A stretch of DNA of 64,000 nt, taken from positions 496,001-560,000 of the forward strand of contig NZ_SUNC01000001.1 of assembly GCF_007570835.1 (NCBI RefSeq), written 5' to 3'. Source of the DNA: Croceicoccus sediminis (lineage in GTDB: Bacteria; Pseudomonadota; Alphaproteobacteria; Sphingomonadales; Sphingomonadaceae). The position numbers and the translations under genes were made by a program. Shown here in pieces: positions 55,584 through 64,000 of the stretch (the stretch's first letter is position 1; every line of letters starts with the position of its first letter). The notes below the pieces were generated by a model, which did no database searches, was not told the origin of the DNA, and saw only the letters and a list, made by a program, of their open reading frames with translations.

Positions 55584-56102
55584 TTACTGGACCGTCACGG
55601 TCACGGCGCGGCGGTTCTGGGCCCACGCGCTTTCGTTCGATCCCATGGCGACCGGGCGTTCCTTGCCATAGCTTACCGTGGTGATACGCGTGGCGGGAAT
55701 GCCGAGGCTTACCAGGTAGTTCTTGGCCGAGTTCGCACGGCGTTCACCCAGCGCGAGGTTGTAGTCGCGCGTGCCGCGTTCGTCGGTGTGGCCTTCGATG
55801 GTCACGCGAACGTTGGGATATTGCATCAGCCACTGGGCCTGGCTCTGAAGCGTGGCCATGTCGGCGCTGTCGATGTTGTAGCGATCGGTGTCGAAATAGA
55901 CGCGATCGGACGAAACGGTGGCGATGAAGTCTTCCTGGCTGCCGGGGACCGGACCGCTGGGCATCGGCGTGCTGGTCGCAACCGGCGTCGGGGTCGGTTC
56001 GGGGGGAAGTTCGTCGGGCGTGGTCTTGCAGGCGCCAAGGGCGAGCGAACCGGCCGCGATCAGGGCGACGGGTGCGATCATACGGGTGCGCAGGATGGAC
56101 AT
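55584..56102 (-). CDS. pal: Peptidoglycan-associated lipoprotein Pal
   Basis: A 172-residue outer membrane lipoprotein: signal peptide with lipobox LGAC (Cys25), a Pro/Thr-rich linker, and an OmpA-like domain. Peptidoglycan-binding residues lie in VYFDTDRYNIDSAD and IEGHTDERGTRDYNLALGERRA. It ties the outer membrane to the wall and to TolB during division. It is the last gene of the tol group, 114 bp downstream of tolB. The longer frame from 56159 is not needed. Confidence 0.95.
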   Translation of the reverse strand: MSILRTRMIAPVALIAAGSLALGACKTTPDELPPEPTPTPVATSTPMPSGPVPGSQEDFIATVSSDRVYFDTDRYNIDSADMATLQSQAQWLMQYPNVRVTIEGHTDERGTRDYNLALGERRANSAKNYLVSLGIPATRITTVSYGKERPVAMGSNESAWAQNRRAVTVTVQ

Positions 56103-56216
56103 TGGGGCAAGCTCCTTCTCTTCATGCAAGGCGAGTGGTCCCGGCCTTGCGAATTTCATGCGCGACAGACGGTGCGACCCGTGTCGTCTGCGCTGGCGAT
56201 TACTGTACTAACGCAG

Positions 56217-57557
56217 TTAGGGCCGAACCGGTCCCCAAGAAGGATCGGAAGCGTCCTCCGGCGTCTCCAGCTTGCGCAGATGGCGGCCCGTCAGATCGAC
56301 CTGCCACAGGCTGGTATCGCCCGAATTCCGCTCTGTCCGGAAGAACTGGACGATGCGGCCATTGGGGCTCCACGTCGGGGCCTCATCCTGCCAGGCATTG
56401 GTCAGGTGGCGTAGGCTACCTCCGCCCGGGCTCATCACCGCGATGCGGAAATTGCCCGCGATGTGGGTAAAGGCGATCTGGTCGCCGCGCGGGCTCCATT
56501 CCGGGGTCGCTGCGCGCCCGCCGAAGAAGCTGATGCGCTTCTGGTTCGAACCGTCGGCGTCCATGACATAGATCTGCTGACTGCCCGAACGGTCGCTTTC
56601 GAACACGATTTTCGAACCATCAGGCGAATAGGACCCGCCGATGTCGATGCCGGGGCTCGTCGTCAGCTTGACCGGACGCCCACCGCCAGCGCTCGACACG
56701 CGGTAGATGTCGGTGTTGCCGGCGATCGCCATCGAATAGAGGATATACCGTCCATCGGGCGACCAGCGCGGCGCGAAAGTCGGGTTCGAGCTTTCGGTGA
56801 CCAGCGTCTGGCTACGCTTGGCGATGTCGTAGACGTAGATGCGCGGATTGCCGTCGTTGTACGACAGATAGGCGATCTTCGAATAGTCCGGCGAATAACG
56901 CGGGGTCAGCGCGGTCGAAGATCCGCTCGTGATGAACGTGTGGTTCGCGCCGTCGCTGTCCATGATGGCCAGGCGTTTGCGGCGGTTATCCTTGGGCCCT
57001 GTTTCGGCGATATACGCGATCTTGGAATCGAAGAACGGGTCTTCGCCCGACAGGCGCGAATAGATGAGGTCGGCACACTTGTGCGCGGCGCGGCGCCAGT
57101 CGGACGGCGCGACGACATAGCCTTCGCGGACAAGCTCGGACTGAAGCTGAACGTCGTAGAGATAGCAGCCGACCGTAAGTTGACCGTCAGCAGCAGCGCG
57201 CACGAAGCCGTGGACCAGCATTTCGGTGCCCAGCGGAGTCCAGCGACCGAACTGCGGGTTCGTCGCTTCGGAAAAGGCAATGCGCGGCAGGGCCGAGGGG
57301 CCGACCGGGCGAAACAACCCGTTGTTCTTGAGATCGTCGGTAATAATCTGTGCAAGCGCCACGCCCAGCGCGCCAGTCGTCTTGGGCGCGGCGGTGGTGG
57401 GCACGTCCTGCTGGGCCGGAAAGGCAGGGATGGCGATGCCGAGGTCCTGCCACTCGCTCTCGTCAGAGACGGAGCCGACGAGGCCGCCATCCTGGGCAAG
57501 TGCGGGCTGTGCGGCAAAGGCCACGAATGCGGCGGCGATGAGGGCTTTGGTCTTCAT
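56217..57557 (-). CDS. tolB: Tol-Pal system protein TolB
   Basis: A 446-residue periplasmic protein. A Sec signal peptide (AAFVAFAAQPALAQ) leads into an N-terminal alpha/beta domain, then a six-bladed beta propeller with repeats such as PRYSPDYSKIAYLSY, PRWSPDGRYILYSM and YSPDGSKIVFES, and a final EDASDPSWGP. TolB links Pal to TolA. The start at 57557 gives a proper signal peptide and sits 3 bp after the tolA stop. Confidence 0.96.
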   Translation of the reverse strand: MKTKALIAAAFVAFAAQPALAQDGGLVGSVSDESEWQDLGIAIPAFPAQQDVPTTAAPKTTGALGVALAQIITDDLKNNGLFRPVGPSALPRIAFSEATNPQFGRWTPLGTEMLVHGFVRAAADGQLTVGCYLYDVQLQSELVREGYVVAPSDWRRAAHKCADLIYSRLSGEDPFFDSKIAYIAETGPKDNRRKRLAIMDSDGANHTFITSGSSTALTPRYSPDYSKIAYLSYNDGNPRIYVYDIAKRSQTLVTESSNPTFAPRWSPDGRYILYSMAIAGNTDIYRVSSAGGGRPVKLTTSPGIDIGGSYSPDGSKIVFESDRSGSQQIYVMDADGSNQKRISFFGGRAATPEWSPRGDQIAFTHIAGNFRIAVMSPGGGSLRHLTNAWQDEAPTWSPNGRIVQFFRTERNSGDTSLWQVDLTGRHLRKLETPEDASDPSWGPVRP

Positions 57558-57559
57558 CC

Positions 57560-58393
57560 TTACAGTCTCCGGTCGAATCGGAATTCGCGCACGTTCTTCC
57601 ACGTGTCGTAATATTCATCGGGCAAGTCGAAAGGGGCAGCCAGCTGAACCGCGCGGATCGCGAGTTCGGCGTGCCGGTCCTTCTGGGCGGCGTTCGCATC
57701 GGTTACGCCGCTTTGCGAAACGACGCGCGGACGGCCTTTGAGATTGCCGTTACGGTCCATTTCCCAAGCCAGCACAGTCACCAGCTTTTCGGCATCGATC
57801 CCCTGCGGCGCGGTCCAGTGCGGGCGCAGCTGGCGGCTGATGGCGGAGGACAGCGACGAAGCGGTCAGCGGGCCGACCTTTTCGGCGGGCTGATCGGCAT
57901 CGCTGCCCGAACCGCCGGTGCCGGACAGGAAATCGTTGCCAAGACGGCTGCCGCGCGACGGCGCATCGGGGCGGCGGCGTTCGGAACGGTCGGCAGGCTT
58001 GCTCTCTGCCCGCGGGGTCGGTTGCTTGTCCTGACGCGGGATCGGCGCCGGGCGCGGTGCAGCAGCGACGGCATCGTCGGCGGCATCGGCCACGGCGTCA
58101 GCAACGCTCGCTTGGGCGGGAGGTTCTGGATCGCCGAGTTCCTGCCCGACGGAAGGTGCCGGATCGGCGGCGGGATTGGGCGAAATCGATTCCAGCGCAA
58201 TCTCGTCCGATACCGTCACCACGACCCGATCGGGCAGCGGCATGGAAGGCGCTTCCTTGTCCCACGCGACCAGCACGATGACGAGGACGACGTGAAAGGC
58301 AATGGCGACCGCAAGGCCCAGCCGGTCGTCCCGCCCGAAGCGGGCGGTTTCAAGCTGATCCCCGTAAGGTGTTGCAAGGCGCATCGCGGTCAA
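57560..58393 (-). CDS. tolA: TolA-like / TonB-type energy transducer of the Tol system
   Basis: A 277-residue protein with one N-terminal transmembrane helix (LAVAIAFHVVLVIVLVAW, about 26-43), a Pro/Ala/Asp-rich periplasmic spacer, and a C-terminal globular domain (from about 170). The position between tolR and tolB and the topology identify it as TolA, which uses the proton motive force via TolQR. Sequence conservation of this protein is low across bacteria. A second ATG at 58384 is possible. Confidence 0.85.
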   Translation of the reverse strand: MTAMRLATPYGDQLETARFGRDDRLGLAVAIAFHVVLVIVLVAWDKEAPSMPLPDRVVVTVSDEIALESISPNPAADPAPSVGQELGDPEPPAQASVADAVADAADDAVAAAPRPAPIPRQDKQPTPRAESKPADRSERRRPDAPSRGSRLGNDFLSGTGGSGSDADQPAEKVGPLTASSLSSAISRQLRPHWTAPQGIDAEKLVTVLAWEMDRNGNLKGRPRVVSQSGVTDANAAQKDRHAELAIRAVQLAAPFDLPDEYYDTWKNVREFRFDRRL

Positions 58394-58396
58394 GGC

Positions 58397-58849
<453 letters not shown>

Positions 58850-59578
58850 TTACATCGTCTCCAGTTCGCGGCTGAGGGAGGCATGAAAGCGGTCGGAGAA
58901 GCGATAGAGCTTCGTCTCGAACGCGTTCACGCGGTGCGAGAAACGGTTGTAGGCGATGACCGCCGGAATGGCCGCGAACAGGCCGATCGCAGTGGCAAAA
59001 AGCGCCTCGGAAATGCCGGGCGCAACGACGGCAAGCGAAGTGTTCGACTGCGCGCCGATCTGGAAGAAGCTGTTCATGATGCCCCAGACGGTGCCGAACA
59101 GCCCCACGAATGGCGCGACCGAGCCGACCGTGGCGAGAAAGTTCAGCTTCTCGGCGATCGAATCGCTCTCGTTCGTGACTGCCGCTTCCATCGAAGAGGC
59201 GAGACGTTGGCGCAGGCCTTCCTTGTCGCGCAGGCCGCGACGGGTGGACGTTTGCCATTCCGCAATGCCGGCCGCGGCAACGCGGCGCGAAGGCACGTCG
59301 TCATCGCTGCGTACCAGCGGTTCGACATCGTCGGCCTGCCAGAAGCGATTTTCGAATTCGCGGTTCTTGCGGTCCAGCCGCCCCATTTTCATCGAGAACG
59401 AGACAATGATCGCCCAGACCCAGATCGAGGCGATGATGAGCCCGGCCATAACCGCCTGAACGACAATATCGGCCTGCAGGAACAGTTCGACCGGATCGAG
59501 CCGCGTCGGCGCGCCGGTCGCGGTGGATGCGGGGACCGCGACGGAAGCTATCTGGGTAACGATCTGGGATAGGGACAA
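58850..59578 (-). CDS. tolQ: Tol-Pal system protein TolQ (MotA/ExbB family)
   Basis: A 242-residue proton channel with three transmembrane helices. The last two contain VAPFVGLFGTVWGIMNSF and FATAIGLFAAIPAVIAYN, the characteristic ExbB/TolQ stretches. No ATG lies close to the expected start; the TTG at 59578 (LSLSQIVTQ) just after the ybgC stop fits homologue lengths and has GAGAG upstream, so TTG initiation is proposed. The ATG at 59725 would overlap ybgC by 140 bp. Confidence 0.92.
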   Translation of the reverse strand: MSLSQIVTQIASVAVPASTATGAPTRLDPVELFLQADIVVQAVMAGLIIASIWVWAIIVSFSMKMGRLDRKNREFENRFWQADDVEPLVRSDDDVPSRRVAAAGIAEWQTSTRRGLRDKEGLRQRLASSMEAAVTNESDSIAEKLNFLATVGSVAPFVGLFGTVWGIMNSFFQIGAQSNTSLAVVAPGISEALFATAIGLFAAIPAVIAYNRFSHRVNAFETKLYRFSDRFHASLSRELETM

Positions 59579-59582
59579 GGGA

Positions 59583-60047
59583 CTAACTCTCGGTCTGAAG
59601 AGTGGAAGTGACGGTTTCGAACGCGGCAAGCCATGCGTCGGGCTGTCGGCGCGGGCGGCCATCGGGCGATACGAACCCGACGCGCACATCCATTTCGGCC
59701 AGCAGCGTTTCGCCGCGAAAGGCACGCTGATTCAGTTCGCACGATGCCTTGCCGATCCGCTTCACCCGCGCTTCCAGCATGACGGTATCGGCAAGCTTTG
59801 CCGGTGCCTTGTACCGGATGGACAGATCGGCAACGGAATAGACGCCCTCGCCCGCCTCCATCGCGGCGCGCTGATCCACGCCGATGCAGTTGAGCAGGTC
59901 CGACCGCGCGCGTTCGAACCAGCGCAGGTAATTGGCATGATAAACGATGCCGGACAGGTCGGTGTCTTCGTAATAGGCGCGCACGGCATAACAATGCACG
60001 CCGTCGACTATCGATCCGGTCGCAGGAGAAGGAAGCGCATCAGCCAT
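59583..60047 (-). CDS. ybgC: Acyl-CoA thioesterase YbgC
   Basis: A 154-residue hotdog thioesterase, the usual first gene of the tol-pal operon. The active site is YYEDTDLSGIVYHANYL with the catalytic aspartate at about residue 30. It hydrolyses short or medium acyl-CoA and is thought to aid phospholipid metabolism. ATG 60047 with GAAGGA-like upstream bases is the start. The stop leaves 4 bp to the tolQ TTG. Confidence 0.93.
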   Translation of the reverse strand: MADALPSPATGSIVDGVHCYAVRAYYEDTDLSGIVYHANYLRWFERARSDLLNCIGVDQRAAMEAGEGVYSVADLSIRYKAPAKLADTVMLEARVKRIGKASCELNQRAFRGETLLAEMDVRVGFVSPDGRPRRQPDAWLAAFETVTSTLQTES

Positions 60048-60154
60048 TGGCCAAGGGTAATAGCCGTGCCGCGATTCGCCGCACAAGCGGCTTATTTTTC
60101 GCCTGTGGAAGGCCGATTCATCGGCAATTCACCTTGGCATGAACCCCACCCAGA

Positions 60155-60538
60155 TCAGGCCGGTGTCAGCATCGGTCCCATGACGCGTCCGCCAAGCAGG
60201 TGGACGTGAAGGTGTGGCACGATCTGCCCGCCGTTCGGGCCGATATTGTTGATGAGCCGGTAACCTGCTTCGACAAGGTTCTTTTCCCGCGCGATCTTGC
60301 CGACGGCACGGACGAAGCCGGCGATTTCCTCGGCCGGGGCGTTCACTGAAAAATCGTCCCAGCTGACGTACTTGCCCTTGGGCACGACGAGGATGTGGAT
60401 CGGCGCGACGGGGGCGATATCCTCGAACGCGAAGGCCCATTCGTCCTCGTAAACTTTCGTGCACGGCAGTTCGCCGCGCAAGATTTTTGCGAAAATGTTG
60501 TTGTCGTCGTAAGGCGCGGTCGGATCGACGGGGCTCAT
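60155..60538 (-). CDS. HIT-family protein (HinT-like)
   Basis: A 127-residue histidine-triad protein with the intact motif HLHVHLLGG near the C-terminus (PHLHVHLLG), and the N-terminal IFAKILRGELPCTKVYEDEWAFAFEDIAPVAPIHILV typical of HinT. It hydrolyses purine nucleoside phosphoramidates. Its ATG overlaps hisE by 4 bp, so the two are coupled. Confidence 0.93.
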   Translation of the reverse strand: MSPVDPTAPYDDNNIFAKILRGELPCTKVYEDEWAFAFEDIAPVAPIHILVVPKGKYVSWDDFSVNAPAEEIAGFVRAVGKIAREKNLVEAGYRLINNIGPNGGQIVPHLHVHLLGGRVMGPMLTPA

Positions 60539-60861
60539 TCGCTGGTCCTCGAAGCTTTTTCGGCGATTCCCGATATCCCGTCACGGCGATCCAGTTCGGC
60601 CATCACGTCGCCTATGGATAGGTCGCGCGCAGAGAGCAAAACGGCCAGGTGGAAGATCACGTCGGCCGCTTCACCGATCAGTTCCTCGTCCGATCCGGCC
60701 AGCGCGGCGACCACGGTTTCCACCGCCTCCTCGCCCAGTTTGCGCGCGGCATAGTCGGGGCCCCGGTCGAAAAGCTTTGCGACATAGCTCTCGTTCGGGT
60801 TGCCGCCCTTGCGGCTTTCGATCGTGGCGGCAAGCCGCTCCAGCGTGGTGAGTTCGGTCAT
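60535..60861 (-). CDS. hisE: Phosphoribosyl-ATP pyrophosphatase
   Basis: A 108-residue all-helical enzyme of the MazG-like fold for the second step of histidine synthesis. Conserved acidic residues lie in KLGEEAVETVVAA and EAADVIFHLAVLL, which bind magnesium. It is away from other his genes here and coupled to the HIT gene by a 4-bp overlap. Confidence 0.93.
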   Translation of the reverse strand: MTELTTLERLAATIESRKGGNPNESYVAKLFDRGPDYAARKLGEEAVETVVAALAGSDEELIGEAADVIFHLAVLLSARDLSIGDVMAELDRRDGISGIAEKASRTSE

Positions 60862-60916
60862 CGGCGAAATCCTTTGGCCCGCGCCGGGGCAAAGATCAAC
60901 GCCCCTCGTCAGGCTG

Positions 60917-62662
60917 TTAATAGGGCTGTGTGAAGATCCGGTCGCGCGCGGCCTTGATGTCGCCCTTGTCGATCTGTTCGATCAGGCGCGCTTCGTCACG
61001 TTCCCGATAGGCCTGCTCCGCCTTGTCGATCGCCTCGTCATTTTCGCCCAGCCCTTCCAGCGCCTTTCGCGCCAGCAGAATGGCCGAATCGAAAACTTCG
61101 CGCGCGATGAAGTCGGCCGGTGCCTCGGCAAGTTTGATGATCCCGCGCCGGTCGTAAACGCGCACGTATATGCCGGTATCGGGGAACTGGTCGCGCACGG
61201 AGGCGATCAGTTCCGGTGTCACCTGGTCGCCGTCGAGGCAGAAGACGATGGCCTTGGCCTCCATCCCGCCTGCCTGACGCAGCAGGTCGATGCGGGTGCC
61301 GTCCCCGAAATAGACTTGCGCACCGAATTCCGCCGCGACGTCGATCATGTCGACATCGCGATCGATGATCGTCACCCGGATACCCCCGGCGATCATCATC
61401 TGGGTCACCGTCTGCCCGAAGCGGCCATATCCCACGACCAGCGCGCTTGCGCCTTCGGGTTCGGGACCGGGCCGCGTGCCGTCTTCGCGCAGCGGCTCGC
61501 TGCGGATACCGGCGGTCAGCATCATCAGGAACGGCGTCGCGGCCATCGACAGGGTGACCACCGCGCCGAACAGGCTTGCCGCCTCCGGCGCGATCAGGAG
61601 GCCGTCCTGCGCCTCTGCGAAAAGGACGAAGCCAAACTCGCCGCCCTGGCTGAGTAGAAGTCCCATCGCCAGCGCCTTGCGCCAGGGCATTTTGATCAGC
61701 AGTCCCAGCCCCGAGATCACGACCGCCTTCGTCGTGATCAGCGCAAGCGCCATCAGGACGACGAAGAGTGGCCTTTCGGCAATGGCCGACAGGTCCAGCA
61801 TCATCCCGATCGACAGGAAGAACAGACCCAGAAGGATCGAACGGAACGGTTCGACGTCTGCTTCCAGTTCGTGCCGGTACGGCGAACTGGCCAGCATGAC
61901 GCCCGCGATGAACGCGCCCAGCGCCGTGGACAGGCCAAGCGCCTGCATCAACGCGGCGGCACCGACGATGGTGAACAGCGCGGCGACGATGAACATCTCC
62001 CGCTCCCCCAGTACGCCGATCAGGCGGAACAGCGGACGGATGAGGTAACGCCCCGCGATGATCAGGCCGATGATCGCGGCAGCCGATATCAGCGCGAGCT
62101 GCCAGCCGGGCGGGCCTGCTTCCTGTTCGGGATTACGGCTGAGCGCCGCGATGATCGTGATCAGCGGGATCAGCGACAGGTCCTGAAACAGCAGGATCGC
62201 GAAAGACCTCTCGCCCACAGGAGTACGCAACCGGCCCGCGCTTTGCAGCATGGGCAGAACCTGCGCCGTCGACGACAGGCCCAGCGGCAGGCCCAGTGCG
62301 AAGGATGCGGCAAGGCTGAAGCCGGTGAAGAAATAGATCACCGCGCTGACCGCGACCCCGCACAAGGCGACTTGGGCAAGGCCCAGCCCGAAAATCTCCT
62401 TGCGCATGCGCCACAAACGGTTGGGCGCAAGTTCAAGCCCGACGATAAACAGGAGCAGCACGATGCCCAGTTCGGCAAAGTTCAGCTTCGCCTCGGCCCC
62501 GCCGACAAGGCCCAAAGCCTGCGGCCCGACCAGCGCGCCCGCGACGAGATAGCCTAGCGTCGCGCCCAGCCCCAGCTTGCGGAACAGCAGCACGGAGGCA
62601 AGCGCAAAACCGAGGAGTATCAACCCCTCTACCAGCATGGAGCCGGTGCCCCCTTCGTGCAT
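60917..62662 (-). CDS. Kef-type monovalent cation:proton antiporter with RCK domain
   Basis: A 581-residue CPA2 antiporter. About 12-13 transmembrane helices (residues 8-380) include the GLELAPNRLWRMRKEIFGLG region, and a cytosolic TrkA-N/RCK domain follows from about 400 with ALVVGYGRFGQTVTQMM, a dinucleotide-binding fold. It resembles KefB/KefC potassium efflux systems gated by glutathione adducts. An alternative start is ATG 62638. Independent transcription unit. Confidence 0.92.
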   Translation of the reverse strand: MHEGGTGSMLVEGLILLGFALASVLLFRKLGLGATLGYLVAGALVGPQALGLVGGAEAKLNFAELGIVLLLFIVGLELAPNRLWRMRKEIFGLGLAQVALCGVAVSAVIYFFTGFSLAASFALGLPLGLSSTAQVLPMLQSAGRLRTPVGERSFAILLFQDLSLIPLITIIAALSRNPEQEAGPPGWQLALISAAAIIGLIIAGRYLIRPLFRLIGVLGEREMFIVAALFTIVGAAALMQALGLSTALGAFIAGVMLASSPYRHELEADVEPFRSILLGLFFLSIGMMLDLSAIAERPLFVVLMALALITTKAVVISGLGLLIKMPWRKALAMGLLLSQGGEFGFVLFAEAQDGLLIAPEAASLFGAVVTLSMAATPFLMMLTAGIRSEPLREDGTRPGPEPEGASALVVGYGRFGQTVTQMMIAGGIRVTIIDRDVDMIDVAAEFGAQVYFGDGTRIDLLRQAGGMEAKAIVFCLDGDQVTPELIASVRDQFPDTGIYVRVYDRRGIIKLAEAPADFIAREVFDSAILLARKALEGLGENDEAIDKAEQAYRERDEARLIEQIDKGDIKAARDRIFTQPY

Positions 62663-62861
62663 GAAATGTCCCCTGTTGACCGGAAAGGCCCGGCCGTCTG
62701 CGCCAAGTTAGGATCGGGCAGGCAGCAGGGCAACCGCGCGGGCGAAAGTCGTGATCGGATCGGAAAAAAGTGCGCGACGGGAACGGGTCACGGTGGTGGG
62801 GGGATGTGACCCGCCCCGCCGCGCTGGACGAAAGGTGCTGGAAGATCTTTTAGAGGAGGAG

Positions 62862-64000
62862 TCAGTCCTTCATGGGGCCGTCGAAAACGGTCCCAAAGAA
62901 ATCATCCTTCTTCCAGACAGGCCTTTCGCCCATATCTGCAATGTTGCGTGCGATATCGAAATTGAGATCGGCAAACCGGGCCGCCTGATCGAACATGATC
63001 AGCTCCACTTCGTCGGACGGCGAGTGATAATGCTCCGCCAGAAAAGCGCCGAACGCGTCGAACCCGCCATTGCCCGGCCCGGTTGCGACATAGATCGAGG
63101 GGATACCCTCACGGACATAGGAATAGTGGTCCGAACGGGTAAAAAGGCCCTCTTCCGTGAACGGGTCCTTGGCAAATTCGATACCGGCTGCTTTCGCCGC
63201 CTTGGCAACTGCGCCGTACAGCGTCGACCTTTCGGCACCAAAGGCAACCACGTCGACATATTCGTAAGTCAGCATCGGCATGTCGAGATTGACGTTGGCA
63301 ACGACGCTGTCCTTGGGAACGATGGTGTTGCGGGCATGATAGGACGAGCCGATGAGGCCCATTTCCTCTGCCGTCAGCGCCACGAACATCACTGACCGAC
63401 GCGGAGGTGCCATCGCAAAACGGCGCGCGACATCGATCAGGATCGCACTACCGGTCGCGTTGTCCATCGCGCCGTTGTTGATCGTGTCGCCCTCTTCATC
63501 CGCATCGACGCCGATGTGGTCGAGGTGTGCGGTCAGGACGACGAATTCGTCTTTCAGTTCGGGATCGGTGCCGGGAACGACGCCGACAACGTTACGGCTG
63601 GTGACGTCTTCGAACTTCTGCTGGAAAGCGATTCTGGCCGTCATGCCCATATCGAACGCGGGCAGCCTTGCATCCGGTTCGTCGATCGCGGCAATCGCCT
63701 CGGCATAACTCATGGGCTGACCGTCGAGCAGCCTTGTCGCGGCAGCAGGGTTCAGCACGGCATAGGCGACCATCCCTTCGCGCGGATCGTAGGCCTTGCC
63801 ATCTTCGCCGACCCAGGTCGCACTGGTCGCATGGTCACGGCCCGTAAGCCGCCTGTCCCAGCTGTAACGCTCTTCCGATTTCTCGGTCAGCAGCGAGACG
63901 AGACCGATTGCCCCGCGCCTTGCCATTTCGCGCGAACGCTGGCCGTTGAAATAGGCGCGTTCTTCGCTGTTCAGGAATTCCGGCGCGCCGGTAATGGCGA
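62862..64000 (-). CDS. M28-family zinc metallopeptidase (5' end outside window)
   Basis: The frame is open to the window edge; at least 379 residues are present, so the N-terminus lies beyond. A protease-associated region comes first (NGQRSREMARRGAIG), then the M28 core with the zinc ligands in order: His in LTAHLDHIG, Asp in DNATGSA, the catalytic Glu-Glu in TAEEMGL, Asp in NLDMPM, and His in HYHSPSDE. These are aminopeptidases or glutamate carboxypeptidase-like enzymes, usually exported. It ends 199 bp before the antiporter start. Confidence 0.9.
   Translation of the reverse strand, partial: AITGAPEFLNSEERAYFNGQRSREMARRGAIGLVSLLTEKSEERYSWDRRLTGRDHATSATWVGEDGKAYDPREGMVAYAVLNPAAATRLLDGQPMSYAEAIAAIDEPDARLPAFDMGMTARIAFQQKFEDVTSRNVVGVVPGTDPELKDEFVVLTAHLDHIGVDADEEGDTINNGAMDNATGSAILIDVARRFAMAPPRRSVMFVALTAEEMGLIGSSYHARNTIVPKDSVVANVNLDMPMLTYEYVDVVAFGAERSTLYGAVAKAAKAAGIEFAKDPFTEEGLFTRSDHYSYVREGIPSIYVATGPGNGGFDAFGAFLAEHYHSPSDEVELIMFDQAARFADLNFDIARNIADMGERPVWKKDDFFGTVFDGPMKD

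Overview
The window is a GC-rich, densely coded chromosomal segment from an alphaproteobacterium, most likely a member of Sphingomonadales. The genus cannot be fixed from the sequence alone. Clues are the RNase E with an alphaproteobacterial Gly-Trp-Trp C-terminal tail, the zapA / 6S-like gap / 5-formyl-THF cyclo-ligase order, DUF2842, a class I fructose-bisphosphate aldolase beside pgk-gap-tkt, an sdhB away from other sdh genes, and an acyl ligase / PLP-decarboxylase / ACP set of the exosortase A (XrtA) type. I see no insertion sequences, prophage, CRISPR arrays or rRNA. Nearly all the DNA is accounted for by about 63 protein genes and two tRNAs.

Layout. 1-1.8 kb: 3' end of rne. 1.9-8.0 kb: an SDR and a coherent set of nucleotidyltransferases, a CDP-alcohol phosphatidyltransferase, a HIT variant, a flippase and a HAD phosphatase; this is the best candidate for an uncharacterised pathway. 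8.1-11.4 kb: sdhB, thioesterase, zapE, pirin. 11.4-15.3 kb: an XrtA-associated-type module with a P-loop-less ExeA-like ATPase. 15.4-19.5 kb: trxB, cupin, an M23/L,D-transpeptidase pair and thiE. 19.5-25.6 kb: a small lipoprotein, then aldolase, pgk, MOSC, gap and tkt of central carbon metabolism. 25.8-27.7 kb: a coiled-coil protein, zapA, a 6S RNA candidate, the cyclo-ligase, DUF2842 and tRNA-Asp. 27.9-30.9 kb: moaADE, thyA, tRNA-Pro. 31-41 kb: a FadL-like porin, GFA protein, lipoprotein, DUF3772/MscS channel, an exported alpha/beta hydrolase with kynureninase, GST, trhO and a MgtC/DUF4010 membrane protein. 41.2-48.3 kb: a giant NAD-glutamate dehydrogenase and otsBA for trehalose. 48.5-55.5 kb: a membrane DUF1963 protein, recG, sdhE, a LigT-like protein, a hydrolase, a TPR-like protein and a zinc-finger J protein. 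55.6-60.0 kb: the ybgC-tolQRAB-pal operon. 60.1-64 kb: a HIT protein with hisE, a Kef-type antiporter and an M28 peptidase cut by the window end.

How the genes fit together. Envelope themes dominate: Tol-Pal, L,D-transpeptidase plus M23, a mechanosensitive channel, the flippase/CDP-alcohol locus and the exosortase-type module. Central carbon metabolism is grouped on the minus strand at 20-25.6 kb, with thiamine phosphate synthase (supplying the cofactor of transketolase) nearby. Several convergent gene pairs end on shared stop-codon bases, showing very compact packing. Function calls rest on motifs and gene order read by eye; no database search was run.
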